Shown here: one piece after another, positions 16,213 through 25,862 of the stretch
Numbering within the stretch: position 1 is the stretch's first letter
How the letters are laid out: each line of letters opens with the position of its first letter
Origin: an uncultured Gemmiger sp.
GTDB lineage: Bacteria; Bacillota; Clostridia; Oscillospirales; Ruminococcaceae
Direction of reading: 5' to 3'
DNA length: 48,892 nt
NCBI GenBank assembly: GCA_944388105.1
Contig: CALXHN010000009.1
Span: forward strand, 1-48,892
The notes under the pieces: generated by a model
Database searches by the model: none
The model's input: the letters and a program-made list of their open reading frames with translations, nothing else
Told to the model about the DNA's origin: nothing
Made by a program: the position numbers and the translations under genes

Positions 16213-18630
16213 ATGGATTTTAAGTATAAGATCGCCGACGTGGCCAAGGATTTCGGCATCACCCCCAAGAAGGCCATCGATACGGTGGCCGCCCTGACGG
16301 GGCAGAGCCGCAAACCCGGCGGCACGTTTGAGGAAAGCGAGGTCAACGGCCTGCTGGAATCCCTGACCCGGGAGACCGCCGTGAACAGCCTGGATGAATA
16401 CCTGGCTTCCGGCAAGAAGCCCGAACCCAAGAAGGCGGAACCCGCCAAGGTGCCCGCCCCCAAGGCTGAGGCCAAGGCCCAGCCCGCCGCCAAGGAGGCT
16501 GCCAAGGCGCCCCAGCGGCCCGCTGCCCCCAAGAAGAATGAGAACAAGCCTGCCGAGCGCCGCAAGGAAAAGAGCGTGACCATGCAGGAACTGGCCGCCG
16601 ACAGCGGCATCAAGAAGCCGGTGGCCACCGAGCAGGTGCAGGTCAACCGTGCCCAGGTGCAGGTGGATACCCGCACCGTGGACGTGAACGTGGATAAGTT
16701 CAGCGCCCGCTATGACGATTTGGCCGACAGCCGCAACATGCCCGCCAAGCGCAAGAAGCAGCCTGTGGCCACCAAGCAGAAGTTCCAGAACCGGAACAAG
16801 GGCCGCAACCAGTACCAGCGCCGCCGGGAAACCGAGGCCGAGCGCCTGCAGCGCATCCAGCTGGAAAAGGCCCGCAACGCCCAGCTGAAGATCCAGATCC
16901 CCGACGAGATCACCGTGGGCGAACTGGCCACCCGCCTGAAGCAGAATGTGGCCAAGGTCGTGGCCAAGTTCATGCAGATGGGCGAGATGCACTCCGCTTC
17001 CGATGTGGTGGATTTTGACTCCGCCGCCCTGGTGGCCGAGGAATTCCACGCCAAGGTGGAGCGGGAAGTCCATGTCTCCATCGAGGAACGCCTGTTTGAG
17101 CAGGAGGAAGACGCCGCCGAAGATCTGGTCACCCGTCCGCCGGTCGTGGTGGTCATGGGCCACGTCGACCACGGCAAGACCTCCATCCTGGACGCCATCC
17201 GCAAGACCAATGTCACCGCCGGTGAGGCCGGCGGCATCACCCAGGCCATCGGCGCCTACCAGGTCAAGAGCGGTGACGATGTCATCACCTTCCTGGATAC
17301 CCCGGGCCACGAAGCCTTCACCGCCATGCGTGCCCGCGGCGCCAACATGACCGATATCGCCGTCCTGGTGGTCGCCGCCGACGACGGCATCATGCCCCAG
17401 ACCATCGAATCCATCAACCATGCCAAGGCGGCCAAGGTCAAGCTGATCGTGGCCATCAACAAGATGGATAAGCCCACCGCCAACCCCGAGCGGGTCAAGG
17501 AACAGCTGACCAAGTACGAGATTGTCCCCGAAGACTGGGGCGGCGACGTGGCCTGCATCCCGGTGTCCGCCGTGACCGGCATGGGCATCCAGGACCTGCT
17601 GGAGCGCATCGTGCTGGAAGCCGAGGTCATGGAACTGAAGGCCAACCCCAACCGCCGTGCCAAGGGCGCCGTGGTGGAAGCCCGCCTGGACAAGGGCCAG
17701 GGCCCCATCGCCACCCTGCTGGTGCAGAACGGTACCCTGCACAAGGGCGACTGCCTCATCGCCGGTACCTCCGTGGGCCGTGTGCGTACCATGCGCAACG
17801 ACAAGGGCCAGGAGATCACCGAGGCAGGCCCCTCCATGCCTGTGGAGATCACCGGCCTGACCGAAGTGCCCACCGCCGGCGAGCTGTTTGAGGCCGTGGA
17901 AGACGAGCGTCTGGCCCGTGAGCTGGCCGACCGCCGCCTGACCGAAGCCAAGGAAAAGCAGTTTGCGGCCTACACCAAGGTCACCCTGGATAACCTGTTC
18001 GACCAGATGGCTGCCAACGACATGAAGGAACTGCCCATCATCGTCAAGGCCGATGTCCAGGGCTCCGCCGAAGCTGTGAAGCAGAGTCTGGAAAAGATCT
18101 CCAACGACGAAGTGCGCGTGCGGGTCATCCATGCCGCCGTCGGTGCCATCAACAAGTCCGACGTCAGTCTGGCCGACGCTTCCAACGCCATTATCATCGG
18201 CTTCAACGTCCGTCCTGACCCCATCGCCAAGGCGGAGGCCGAGCAGACCGGCGTGGAAATGCGGATGTACCGCGTGATCTACGACGCCATCAACGATGTC
18301 TCCGACGCTATGAAGGGCATGCTGGCCCCCAAGATCCGCGAAGTGGCTCTGGGCGAAGCCCAGGTCCGTCAGGTTTACAAGATCTCTTCTGTGGGCACTG
18401 TGGCTGGCTGCCGTGTCACCAGCGGCAAGATCACCCGGGATGCCAAGCTGCGCCTGGTGCGTGACGGCATCGTCATCACCGAGGATGCCATCGCCTCTCT
18501 GAAGCGCTTCAAGGACGACGCCAAGGAAGTGGCCGAAGGCTTTGAATGCGGCATCACCCTGGAGAAGTTCTCCGACATCAAGGAAGGCGACGTCTTCGAG
18601 TGCTTCAAGCTGGAAGAATACCGCGATTGA
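16213..18630 (+). CDS. infB: Translation initiation factor IF-2
   Basis: IF-2 is the GTPase that brings fMet-tRNA to the 30S subunit and promotes subunit joining. The 805-residue protein has an N-terminal IF2N domain, a Lys/Ala/Pro/Glu-rich linker (about 65-200), a second IF2N, and the G domain with GHVDHGKTS (316-324), DTPGHEAFTAMRARG and NKMDKP, then domains II to IV ending KLEEYRD. AAGGAGG precedes ATG 16213. It is the central gene of the operon. Confidence 0.98.
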   Translation: MDFKYKIADVAKDFGITPKKAIDTVAALTGQSRKPGGTFEESEVNGLLESLTRETAVNSLDEYLASGKKPEPKKAEPAKVPAPKAEAKAQPAAKEAAKAPQRPAAPKKNENKPAERRKEKSVTMQELAADSGIKKPVATEQVQVNRAQVQVDTRTVDVNVDKFSARYDDLADSRNMPAKRKKQPVATKQKFQNRNKGRNQYQRRRETEAERLQRIQLEKARNAQLKIQIPDEITVGELATRLKQNVAKVVAKFMQMGEMHSASDVVDFDSAALVAEEFHAKVEREVHVSIEERLFEQEEDAAEDLVTRPPVVVVMGHVDHGKTSILDAIRKTNVTAGEAGGITQAIGAYQVKSGDDVITFLDTPGHEAFTAMRARGANMTDIAVLVVAADDGIMPQTIESINHAKAAKVKLIVAINKMDKPTANPERVKEQLTKYEIVPEDWGGDVACIPVSAVTGMGIQDLLERIVLEAEVMELKANPNRRAKGAVVEARLDKGQGPIATLLVQNGTLHKGDCLIAGTSVGRVRTMRNDKGQEITEAGPSMPVEITGLTEVPTAGELFEAVEDERLARELADRRLTEAKEKQFAAYTKVTLDNLFDQMAANDMKELPIIVKADVQGSAEAVKQSLEKISNDEVRVRVIHAAVGAINKSDVSLADASNAIIIGFNVRPDPIAKAEAEQTGVEMRMYRVIYDAINDVSDAMKGMLAPKIREVALGEAQVRQVYKISSVGTVAGCRVTSGKITRDAKLRLVRDGIVITEDAIASLKRFKDDAKEVAEGFECGITLEKFSDIKEGDVFECFKLEEYRD

Positions 18631-18650
18631 TTGAACGAGGTTTATAACAA

Positions 18651-19031
18651 ATGCCTACCAAGAACCAGGGCCGCATGGCCCAGGATATGAAGCGGGAACT
18701 CATCGCCATCATCGGCGAGATGAAGGATCCCCGCGTTGCGGGCGGCCTTTTGACCGTCACCCGCCTGGACGTGACCCCCGACCTGGATGTGGCCAAGGTG
18801 TACATCAGTGTCATGGGGCGCGAAGGGGGCAGCAAACCGGTGGTCGCCGCGCTGAACAAGGCGTCCGGCCATGTCCGCACCGAGGTCAGCCGCCGCATGC
18901 ACATCCGCAAAGCTCCCCGCTTTGTGTTTGTGGCGGATGACGGTGCTGCCTATGCGGCGCACATCAATGAAATGCTGCGCGGGCTGGAAAATGACCATCC
19001 CGCTGCACAAGCCGAACCGCAGGAAGACTGA
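18651..19031 (+). CDS. rbfA: Ribosome-binding factor A
   Basis: RbfA is a KH-fold 30S assembly factor needed for 16S rRNA 5' end processing. The 126-residue protein starts MPTKNQGRMAQDMKRELI and carries the family signature DPRVAGGLLTVTRLDVTPDL, AKVYISVMG and a helical C-terminal half with INEMLRGLE. It lies 20 bases after infB, in the usual order. Confidence 0.95.
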   Translation: MPTKNQGRMAQDMKRELIAIIGEMKDPRVAGGLLTVTRLDVTPDLDVAKVYISVMGREGGSKPVVAALNKASGHVRTEVSRRMHIRKAPRFVFVADDGAAYAAHINEMLRGLENDHPAAQAEPQED

Positions 19032-19099
19032 GTCCTGCTTTCGGCCACTTTTGGAGCGAAGCCGAGGTTGTTTCGGGGTCGCTGGAAAAGAGGTAAGTT

Positions 19100-20098
19100 A
19101 TGACGGAATCTGTGGACAGGCAAACCGCTGTACTGCGGCTGCGCGCCGCACAGGATATCCTGATCCTATGCCATAAGAACCCCGACGGCGACACCATCGG
19201 CTGTGCCGGGGCGTTGTACCTGGCCCTGAAGGCGCTGGGCAAGAACGTGGCCGTGCTCTGCAGCGATCCCATCCCTTCCATGTACGATTTCATGGGCATC
19301 GGCTGGTTTGACGCCAGCTTCACCCCGGCTTTCGTGGTGGCGGTGGATGTGGCCGGTATCCAGCTTTTCGGTGACCGCAACAATGTGCAGAAATATGCCG
19401 AGCATGTGGATCTGTGCATCGATCACCATCCCAGCAACAGCGGCTATGCCTACGAGACCCTGCTGGACCCCGGTGCCGCCGCGGCCAGCGAGATCATGAT
19501 CGACGTGGTCACTGATATGGGGGTGGAGCTCACCCCCGAGATCGCAGCCTGCCTGTATACCGGCATTGCCACCGACACCGGCTGCTTCCGTTTCTCCAAC
19601 ACCACGGCCAAGACCCACATGGCGGCGGCCAAGGTCATTGAGGCGGGCGCCGACATCGAAAACCTCAACGCCCGCCTGTTCGAGTCCCGCTCCCGGGCCC
19701 GCCTGGAGATCGAGAAGATGGCCCTGGAAAGTCTGGAGTATTTCTTCGACGGTCTGTGCGCCATGATCTACCTGACCTGGGACCAGATCGTCACCTCCGG
19801 TGTGCCGGGAGCCGAGCTGGAGGACCTGACCAGCCTGCCCCGTTCCATCGAAGGGGTGGAAGTGGGCCTGACCCTGCGCCAGCAGAAGGACGGCAGCTTC
19901 AAGATCAGCGTGCGCACCGCCGGCAGGGTGGACGCCTGTGCCATCGCGCGGCATCTGGGCGGCGGGGGACATTCCCGCGCTGCCGGGTGCGAGATCAGCG
20001 GCAACCTGGACAACGCCCGCTATGCCATTCTGGATGAAGTGCGCAAGGAACTGGAACGCTGGGGCATGATCGACCACGCGGACCGCAATCAAGGATAA
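19100..20098 (+). CDS. nrnA: DHH/DHHA1 phosphoesterase, oligoribonuclease NrnA-like
   Basis: NrnA degrades very short RNAs and pAp in Firmicutes, and relatives hydrolyse c-di-AMP or pApA. The 332-residue protein has the DHH domain motifs CHKNPDGDTIG (24-34), VAVDVAG and IDHHPSN (about 107-113), plus IATDTGCFRFSNT, and ends with the DHHA1 domain carrying GGGGHSRAAGCEI. AGAGG precedes ATG 19100. It is part of the operon between rbfA and truB. Confidence 0.92.
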   Translation: MTESVDRQTAVLRLRAAQDILILCHKNPDGDTIGCAGALYLALKALGKNVAVLCSDPIPSMYDFMGIGWFDASFTPAFVVAVDVAGIQLFGDRNNVQKYAEHVDLCIDHHPSNSGYAYETLLDPGAAAASEIMIDVVTDMGVELTPEIAACLYTGIATDTGCFRFSNTTAKTHMAAAKVIEAGADIENLNARLFESRSRARLEIEKMALESLEYFFDGLCAMIYLTWDQIVTSGVPGAELEDLTSLPRSIEGVEVGLTLRQQKDGSFKISVRTAGRVDACAIARHLGGGGHSRAAGCEISGNLDNARYAILDEVRKELERWGMIDHADRNQG

Positions 20099-20109
20099 AG
20101 ACAGTCAAG

Positions 20110-20160
20110 GAACCGGTGACAGGCAGCGGCGCCGCAGGGCCCGCTGTCTGGGACCGGTTC
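20110..20160 (+). repeat. Interrupted inverted repeat between nrnA and truB
   Basis: GAACCGGT (20110-20117) matches ACCGGTTC (20153-20160), with an inner CAGCGG (20124-20129) matching CCGCTG (20141-20146). No T-run follows. It may be an RNA processing or stability structure just upstream of the truB ribosome site. Confidence 0.55.
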
Positions 20161-20181
20161 TTGCTGTATGGAGGCAAATCT

Positions 20182-21078
20182 ATGACCAACCTGACCAACG
20201 GCATCCTGCCGGTGGACAAACCCGCCGGCTGGACCAGCTTCGATGTGCTGGCCAAACTGCGGGGCGCGCTGGGCACCCGGCGCCTGGGACATTCCGGCAC
20301 TCTGGACCCCATGGCCACCGGTGTGCTGGTGGTGTTTGCGGGCGGGGCCACCGCGGCTGCCGACCGCCAGCCCGACCATGACAAAACCTACGAAGCCACC
20401 CTGCGCCTGGGGGTCCGCACCGATACGGGGGATATCACCGGCACCGTGCTGGAGACCGCTCCGGTCACGGCAGGGGAGGCGGAACTGCGGGCGGTGCTGC
20501 CCCGGTTCCTGGGGGCACAGCAGCAGCTGCCGCCCATGTACTCTGCCGTCAAGGTGAACGGTCAGCCCCTTTATAAAGCGGCGCGCAAGGGCCATACAGT
20601 GGAGCGCACCCCCCGGCCCATCACCATCTATTCCATCGACTACCTGGGCAGCCCCGCCCCGGGGGAGCACATCCTGCGGGTCGCCTGTTCCAAGGGGACC
20701 TACATCCGGGTCCTGGCCGAGGATATCGGCGCGGCCCTGGGCCTGCCTGCCACCCTGTCGGCGCTGCGCCGCACCCGGGCGGGGGCTTTCTCCCTGGACC
20801 AGTGCCACACCCTGCCGGAGATCCTGGCTGCCGCGGACAGCGGCACCCTGGCCCAGTCCGGCTGGATGCTGGGGGTGGAGACCGCCTTTGTCTCTCTGCC
20901 CGCCCTCACGGTGGAGGAACCGGCCCGCACCCACCTGTTCAACGGCTGTCCCACCAGCCGCTACCCCGCGGCGGACGGCCGCTACCGCGTGTATGATACC
21001 GCCGGCCTCTTCCTGGGTCTGGCGGTGATCGAAGGCGGCGTCCTGCGGGTGGAAAAACTGTTCTGCGAAAGGACCTGA
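20182..21078 (+). CDS. truB: tRNA pseudouridine-55 synthase
   Basis: TruB converts U55 in the T-loop of tRNAs to pseudouridine. The 298-residue protein opens ILPVDKPAGWTSFDVL and has the catalytic aspartate (D42) in GHSGTLDPMATGVL, then YEATLRLGVRTDTGD, PPMYSAVKVNG and CSKGTYIRVLAEDIG. GGAGG precedes ATG 20182. The upstream in-frame ATG at 20116 falls in the inverted repeat and lacks a site. Its stop is 4 bases before ribF. Confidence 0.96.
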   Translation: MTNLTNGILPVDKPAGWTSFDVLAKLRGALGTRRLGHSGTLDPMATGVLVVFAGGATAAADRQPDHDKTYEATLRLGVRTDTGDITGTVLETAPVTAGEAELRAVLPRFLGAQQQLPPMYSAVKVNGQPLYKAARKGHTVERTPRPITIYSIDYLGSPAPGEHILRVACSKGTYIRVLAEDIGAALGLPATLSALRRTRAGAFSLDQCHTLPEILAAADSGTLAQSGWMLGVETAFVSLPALTVEEPARTHLFNGCPTSRYPAADGRYRVYDTAGLFLGLAVIEGGVLRVEKLFCERT

Positions 21079-21082
21079 CACG

Positions 21083-22033
21083 ATGCAGCAATTGGATATG
21101 CAGATCATCCCGGCCATCGCTCCGGTGGATGCCCCCCAGGGCAGCGCCGTGGCCCTGGGCTTTTTTGACGGGGTCCATCTGGGCCACCGTGCCGTCATCT
21201 CCGCCGCCGTGACCGAAGCACGGCGCAGCGGCCTGATGCCCGCCGTCTTTACCTTTGAACTGGCGGAGGGCAGTACCCTCAAGGGCGGCCGCATTCTCTC
21301 CACCGCCCAGAAACACGCCCGCATTGCCTCCCTGGGGGTGCGGCGGCTCATGGAACCGCCCTTTGCGGATTTCTGCTCCCTGACCCCCGAAGCCTTTGTG
21401 CAGGATATCCTGGTGGGGTGCTTCCACGCCAAAGCCGTTTTCTGCGGGGATAACTTCACCTTCGGCGCCCGGGCGGCGGGCAATGTGCCCCGCCTCAAGG
21501 AACTCTGCGCTGCCGCCGGGATCCGGGTCACGGTGGTGGAGATGGCCCGCTACCGGGGCGAGGTGGTCTCCTCCACCCGCATCCGGGCCGCCCTGGAAGA
21601 GGGCCGCCTGCCCGACGCCAACGCCATGTTGGGGGCCCCTTACGCCATCGACTGGACCGTCACCCACGGCAAGGGGGTGGGTACCAGCAAACTGGGCACC
21701 CCCACCATCAACCAGAACTATCCTGCCGGAACTTTGCAGCCCTGCTGCGGCGTCTATCTGACCCGCATCTGCATCGGCGGCACCTGGTACCCTTCGGCCA
21801 CCGGCATCGGCCCCCGGCCCACGGTGGCGGAGAAGGGCGCCGCCGTCAGCTGCGAGACCTATGTGCCCGGTTTTTCCGGGGACGTGTACGGCCAGCGGCC
21901 GGTGCTGGAATTCCACCGGTACCTGTGCCCGGTACGTAAGTTTGATTCCCTGCAGGCCCTGTCCGACCTGATCACCACCGCCGCCGCCCGCAGTCGGGCC
22001 TATTTCCAGGGTCTGGACGGCCACATGGATTGA
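21083..22033 (+). CDS. ribF: Bifunctional riboflavin kinase/FAD synthetase
   Basis: RibF phosphorylates riboflavin to FMN and adenylates it to FAD. The 316-residue protein has the nucleotidyltransferase N-terminus with ALGFFDGVHLGHRAVI and GDNFTFG, and SSTRIRAALEEG before the C-terminal kinase domain with VTHGKGVGTSKLGTPTIN. AAAGGA precedes ATG 21083. It closes the nusA operon, as is common in Gram-positive genomes; a new promoter begins directly after its stop. Confidence 0.95.
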   Translation: MQQLDMQIIPAIAPVDAPQGSAVALGFFDGVHLGHRAVISAAVTEARRSGLMPAVFTFELAEGSTLKGGRILSTAQKHARIASLGVRRLMEPPFADFCSLTPEAFVQDILVGCFHAKAVFCGDNFTFGARAAGNVPRLKELCAAAGIRVTVVEMARYRGEVVSSTRIRAALEEGRLPDANAMLGAPYAIDWTVTHGKGVGTSKLGTPTINQNYPAGTLQPCCGVYLTRICIGGTWYPSATGIGPRPTVAEKGAAVSCETYVPGFSGDVYGQRPVLEFHRYLCPVRKFDSLQALSDLITTAAARSRAYFQGLDGHMD

Positions 22034-22062
22034 TTTACAACCTGCCCCAAAGGGCGTATAAT
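22034..22062 (+). promoter_or_regulatory. Sigma-A promoter of the M16 peptidase pair
   Basis: TTTACA (22034-22039), a 17-base spacer and TATAAT (22057-22062), starting the base after the ribF stop. It excludes the ATG at 22030 as the start of the next gene. Confidence 0.85.
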
Positions 22063-22107
22063 GAAGCAGGATTTTGCAAAATATACCCAAATCCGGAGGA
22101 AACGCCT

Positions 22108-23388
22108 TTGTTTGAACGCAAGCAGCTGGCACCCGGCGTATATCTGACCACGCTGGATGCCGAAAAATTCAACCGCTGCCGCATCACCATCCATCTGCGC
22201 TATCCGGCGCTGCGCCGTTCGGCCACCGATGCCGCGGTGCTGCCCCTGGTGCTGGAACGCGGCTATGCCCGGTGCCCGGACATGACTGCCCTTTCCCGCA
22301 AGCTGGCCCGCCTGTACGGCGCCGACCTGGGGGTGGATCTGGGCACCGCCGGCACCGACCGGGTGCTGACGGTGGATATCTGCGGCATCAAGGACAAGTT
22401 TGCCCTGACCGGGGAGAACCTGAGCGCCGAATACGCCGATATCGCCTTTGGCATCGTGTTTGAACCCTATCTCGTGGACGGTGTCTTTGACCCCGAAGCC
22501 GTCCGTATTGAAAAAGAGACCCTGGACCGCCGCCTGCAGGCCGAGTTCAACAACAAGCGCCTGTACTGTGTGCGTCAGGCCCGCCGCCGTTTTTACGGGG
22601 ATTCCCCCGCCGGCATTGAGCTGGGCGGGTATCGGGCCGACCTGCCCGATGTCACCCCCGCCACCCTCAAGGCGGAATATGACCGCATCCTGTCCACCGC
22701 CTCCATCGACGTGATGGTCCAGGGGGCGGACAGTGCCCGGGTGGCCGATCTGCTTCTCCAGAAGCTGGAAAAGGTCCGGCGCACCCCCCAGCGGTTTGCC
22801 TCGGCCATGGCCATGCCTGTCACCGAGACCCGCCATTTCACCGAGGAGATCCCCGGTGTGACCCAGGCCAAACTGTGCATGCTCTTTACCACCGGCACGC
22901 CGGAAGACCTGCCCAGCATTTCCCAGCTGCGCATGGCCATGAGTGTGTTCGGCGGTTCCGCCACCAGCCGCCTGTTCCGCAACGTGCGGGAAAAGCAGAG
23001 CCTTTGCTATTACTGCGGGGCCAGCGCCCTGCGCTCTACCGGCGTCATGATGGTGGATTCCGGGGTGGAACCCGGCGGGGAGGCCAAGGCCGAAGCCGCT
23101 ATCCTGAAAGAGCTGGAGGACCTGTGCCGCGGTCCCATCACCGAGGAGGAGATGGACGACTGCCGCCGCAGCCTCATGTCCGGCATGGACGCCCTGGGCG
23201 ACAGCCTGGGCGGGCTGGAAAACTGGTATTACGGCCAGATCGCCCGGGGTGAAGCCCTGGCTCCGCCGGAATACGGCAAGGTACTCATCCAGGCCGTTAC
23301 CGCCGAGGAAGTGCGGGAACTGCTCAACGGCTATCATTATTCGGTGTGTTACGCGGTGACCGCCGGCAACGAGGAGGTGGCACCATGA
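22108..23388 (+). CDS. M16 family zinc-peptidase homologue, catalytically degenerate (YmfF-like)
   Basis: This 426-residue protein has the two-domain pitrilysin/M16 fold: FRNVREKQSLCYYCGASAL in the second half is the conserved R/Y region. The HxxEH zinc motif of active members is absent from the expected N-terminal position, where AAVLPLVLERGYA occurs. It is therefore probably the non-catalytic partner, as in the Bacillus YmfF/YmfH pair. The start is TTG 22108 after CCGGAGGA, because the promoter lies between this codon and the upstream ATG. Its last bases overlap the start of the active partner. Confidence 0.82.
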   Translation: MFERKQLAPGVYLTTLDAEKFNRCRITIHLRYPALRRSATDAAVLPLVLERGYARCPDMTALSRKLARLYGADLGVDLGTAGTDRVLTVDICGIKDKFALTGENLSAEYADIAFGIVFEPYLVDGVFDPEAVRIEKETLDRRLQAEFNNKRLYCVRQARRRFYGDSPAGIELGGYRADLPDVTPATLKAEYDRILSTASIDVMVQGADSARVADLLLQKLEKVRRTPQRFASAMAMPVTETRHFTEEIPGVTQAKLCMLFTTGTPEDLPSISQLRMAMSVFGGSATSRLFRNVREKQSLCYYCGASALRSTGVMMVDSGVEPGGEAKAEAAILKELEDLCRGPITEEEMDDCRRSLMSGMDALGDSLGGLENWYYGQIARGEALAPPEYGKVLIQAVTAEEVRELLNGYHYSVCYAVTAGNEEVAP

Positions 23389-24677
23389 GCCAGGACCAGA
23401 CCATGCAGGGCATCCGGGCCAAGGCCGCCGATGCCATCCGCTGCCAGAGCACCGTCCTGCCCAGCGGGCTCACCGTGCTCTGCCGCACCATGCCGGGGTA
23501 CAGCACGGTGCATGCCATGTATGCCACCGCTTTCGGGTCCACCACCCGCAGATTCACCCTGGACGGCAAGGCGGTGGAACTGCCCGCCGGTACCGCCCAT
23601 TTTCTGGAACACAAGATGTTCGAGTCGGAGCAGGGGGACGCCTTTGAGCTGTACGCCAAGACCGGCGCCTCGGCCAACGCCTTCACCGGCTACGACCGCA
23701 CCTGCTATATCTTCACCGCCAGCGGTCAGATCGACGAAAACCTGGACATTCTTTTGAACATGGTGGGCCATCCCTGGTTCACCGAGGCCACCATCGCCAA
23801 GGAACAGGGCATCATCGGTCAGGAGATCAAGATGTATGATGACAGCCCCGACTGGCGGCTGATGACCGGCCTGTTCCGCTGCCTGTACAAGGACCATCCC
23901 ATCCGGGACGATATCGCCGGTACGGTGGACAGCATCGCCCAGCTCACCCCTGACCTGCTGTATGCCTGTACCGACGCCTTCTACCGTCCCGGCAACATGG
24001 TGCTGTCGGTGGCGGGCAACATCACCCTGGACCAGGCGGTGGCCGCCTGCCGGCGGGCCGGACTGGACAAGCCCGCCCCCGACCACACGGTCACGGTGGC
24101 CGCCAACCGCCCCGAAAACGATGTGCCCCGGCCGGAGATGCGATTTTCCATGCCGGTGAACAAGCCCTGCTTTGCTCTGGCTTTCCGGGAAGCCTCCATC
24201 CCCCGGGGGGATGTGCGCACCGAGATGCTGGCCGATATGCTGCCGGATCTGGTCTGCGGCGGGCTGACCGCCCTGTATCGCCAACTCTATGACCAGGCCC
24301 TGGTCAATCCGGAGTTCAGCGGTGACACGGTGAGCACAGCCGGCTGCTGCGTCATTGCCTTCACCGGGGAGAGCGAGACTCCCCGGGTTGTGGCCGATAT
24401 GGTGCGGCAGGAGATCCGGCGCCTGCGCCGGGAGGGCGTGGACCCGGAACTCTTCACCCTGGTGAAAAACCAGATGTACGGCGAGATGCTTGCCGACCTG
24501 GAAGGGGTGGAGGATGCCGCCGAGGCTCTGGCCAGTGCCCACCTGCGGGGCAACACCCTGGCCGACGAGATCGAAGCCCTGGCCACCCTCACGGTGGCCG
24601 ACGCCAACGCGGCTCTGCAGTCCATGCTCAGTGAGGACCGCATGACCCATGTGGAGATCGAGCCGCAAAACCAATAA
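23385..24677 (+). CDS. M16 family zinc metallopeptidase, active member (YmfH-like)
   Basis: This 430-residue M16 peptidase retains the zinc motif HFLEH (72-76) within PAGTAHFLEHKMFE and the downstream glutamate region ATIAKEQGIIGQEIKMYDD. M16 enzymes cleave peptides inside a clamshell formed by two halves or two subunits. ATG 23385 overlaps the stop of the preceding gene (ATGA) and follows GAGGAGGTGG. The pair is probably a cytoplasmic peptide-degrading or processing heterodimer; the substrate is unknown. Confidence 0.87.
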   Translation: MSQDQTMQGIRAKAADAIRCQSTVLPSGLTVLCRTMPGYSTVHAMYATAFGSTTRRFTLDGKAVELPAGTAHFLEHKMFESEQGDAFELYAKTGASANAFTGYDRTCYIFTASGQIDENLDILLNMVGHPWFTEATIAKEQGIIGQEIKMYDDSPDWRLMTGLFRCLYKDHPIRDDIAGTVDSIAQLTPDLLYACTDAFYRPGNMVLSVAGNITLDQAVAACRRAGLDKPAPDHTVTVAANRPENDVPRPEMRFSMPVNKPCFALAFREASIPRGDVRTEMLADMLPDLVCGGLTALYRQLYDQALVNPEFSGDTVSTAGCCVIAFTGESETPRVVADMVRQEIRRLRREGVDPELFTLVKNQMYGEMLADLEGVEDAAEALASAHLRGNTLADEIEALATLTVADANAALQSMLSEDRMTHVEIEPQNQ

Positions 24678-24694
24678 CATAAGAGGATATATCC

Positions 24695-25789
24695 ATGGAT
24701 ACAGTGTTTCATGTAGAGTTCCCCGGCCTGGGGCTGGCGTTCACCCTTGATCGTGTGGCATTTTCCATCGGCGGCTTCAATGTGTACTGGTACGGCGTCC
24801 TCATCGCCGCCGGTCTTTTGCTGGCCATGGCGTTTGCCTTCCATTATTCTGCCGACTTCGGCATCAACAGCGACCGTCTGGTGGACGTGGTGTTCATTGG
24901 TACGGTCATGGCCATCATCTGTGCCCGGGCCTGCTATGTGGCCATGGCGCCCTTCGAGTACGAATCCATCTGGGAGATGCTGGATATCCGGGAAGGCGGC
25001 ATTGCCATCTACGGCGGCATCATCGGCGCCTTCATCTTTGGCGGGCTGGCCGCCCGCTGGCGCAAGGTCCCGATCCTGCCCCTCTTTGACGTGGTGGGCA
25101 TGGGATTCTTCATCGGCCAGGGCATCGGCCGGTGGGGCAACTTCATGAACCAGGAAGCCTTCGGCTGCAACACCACCCTGCCCTGGGGCATGTACAGCGA
25201 GGGTACCTACCGCTACCTGACCAGCATGCAGCAGACCCTGGCCGCCCAGGGAGTCACCGTGGACCCCAGCCAGCCGGTGCATCCCACCTTTTTGTATGAA
25301 AGCCTGTGGTGCCTGTTCGGTTTCCTGGTGCTGTTTCTGTATATGCGGCACCGCCGCTTCCATGGGCAGCTGTTTCTGATGTACCTGACCTGGTACGGCC
25401 TGGGCCGTTACTGGATCGAGGGTCTGCGCACCGACTCGCTGCTCATCGGCAACACCAGCCTGCGCTTCAGCCAGGTGGTAGCGCTGGTCACCGTAGCCGT
25501 GGCCATTGTGCTGCAGGTTTACGGTCTGCAGAAATCCCGGGGCCGCACCGCGCCCCTGGTCATCCTGGCCGTGGATGACCTGAAAAAGCAGAAGGCGGCG
25601 GGGGACCGATTCACCCCGGATACCCTGCCCGCCAGCGCCGGCCACAAGGAATTTGTGGCTGCCACCGCGGCCATGAACCGGCGGCTGAAGGAGCTGGACC
25701 TGAACGCCGCGCCTGAAGAGGAGGCTCCCTCTTCGGAGCGGGAGCCTGCCGCCGAACCGGAACAGCCGGCGGAATCCAAACCCGAATAA
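24695..25789 (+). CDS. lgt: Prolipoprotein diacylglyceryl transferase
   Basis: Lgt attaches diacylglycerol to the lipobox cysteine of prolipoproteins in the membrane. The 364-residue protein has about seven membrane helices and the Lgt signature region [17 protein letters not shown], with [11 protein letters not shown] before it and [18 protein letters not shown] after it. A cytoplasmic Glu/Pro/Ala-rich tail of about 80 residues is longer than in many relatives. AAGAGGATA precedes ATG 24695. It may share the promoter of the M16 pair. The TrpX-like lipoprotein in this window would be a client. Confidence 0.95.
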   Translation: MDTVFHVEFPGLGLAFTLDRVAFSIGGFNVYWYGVLIAAGLLLAMAFAFHYSADFGINSDRLVDVVFIGTVMAIICARACYVAMAPFEYESIWEMLDIREGGIAIYGGIIGAFIFGGLAARWRKVPILPLFDVVGMGFFIGQGIGRWGNFMNQEAFGCNTTLPWGMYSEGTYRYLTSMQQTLAAQGVTVDPSQPVHPTFLYESLWCLFGFLVLFLYMRHRRFHGQLFLMYLTWYGLGRYWIEGLRTDSLLIGNTSLRFSQVVALVTVAVAIVLQVYGLQKSRGRTAPLVILAVDDLKKQKAAGDRFTPDTLPASAGHKEFVAATAAMNRRLKELDLNAAPEEEAPSSEREPAAEPEQPAESKPE

Positions 25790-25802
25790 ATCCGTTCATA
25801 CC

Positions 25803-25836
25803 GTCCCCGCACCGCATCTGTCGGCCGGGGACTTTT
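25803..25836 (+). terminator. Probable terminator after lgt
   Basis: GTCCCCG (25803-25809) pairs with CGGGGAC (25826-25832), followed by TTTT. The 16-base loop and short T-run suggest moderate strength. Confidence 0.55.
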
Positions 25837-25862
25837 CAAAACACAAGAGGGGAGTGCTGAAC

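Noticed and set aside
16120-18132. Very long open frame on the minus strand (670 codons) opposite infB
   Set aside because: Its Gly/His/Leu/Val-rich translation is the usual antisense image of a GC-rich gene, it has no family motif, and infB on the plus strand is unambiguous.
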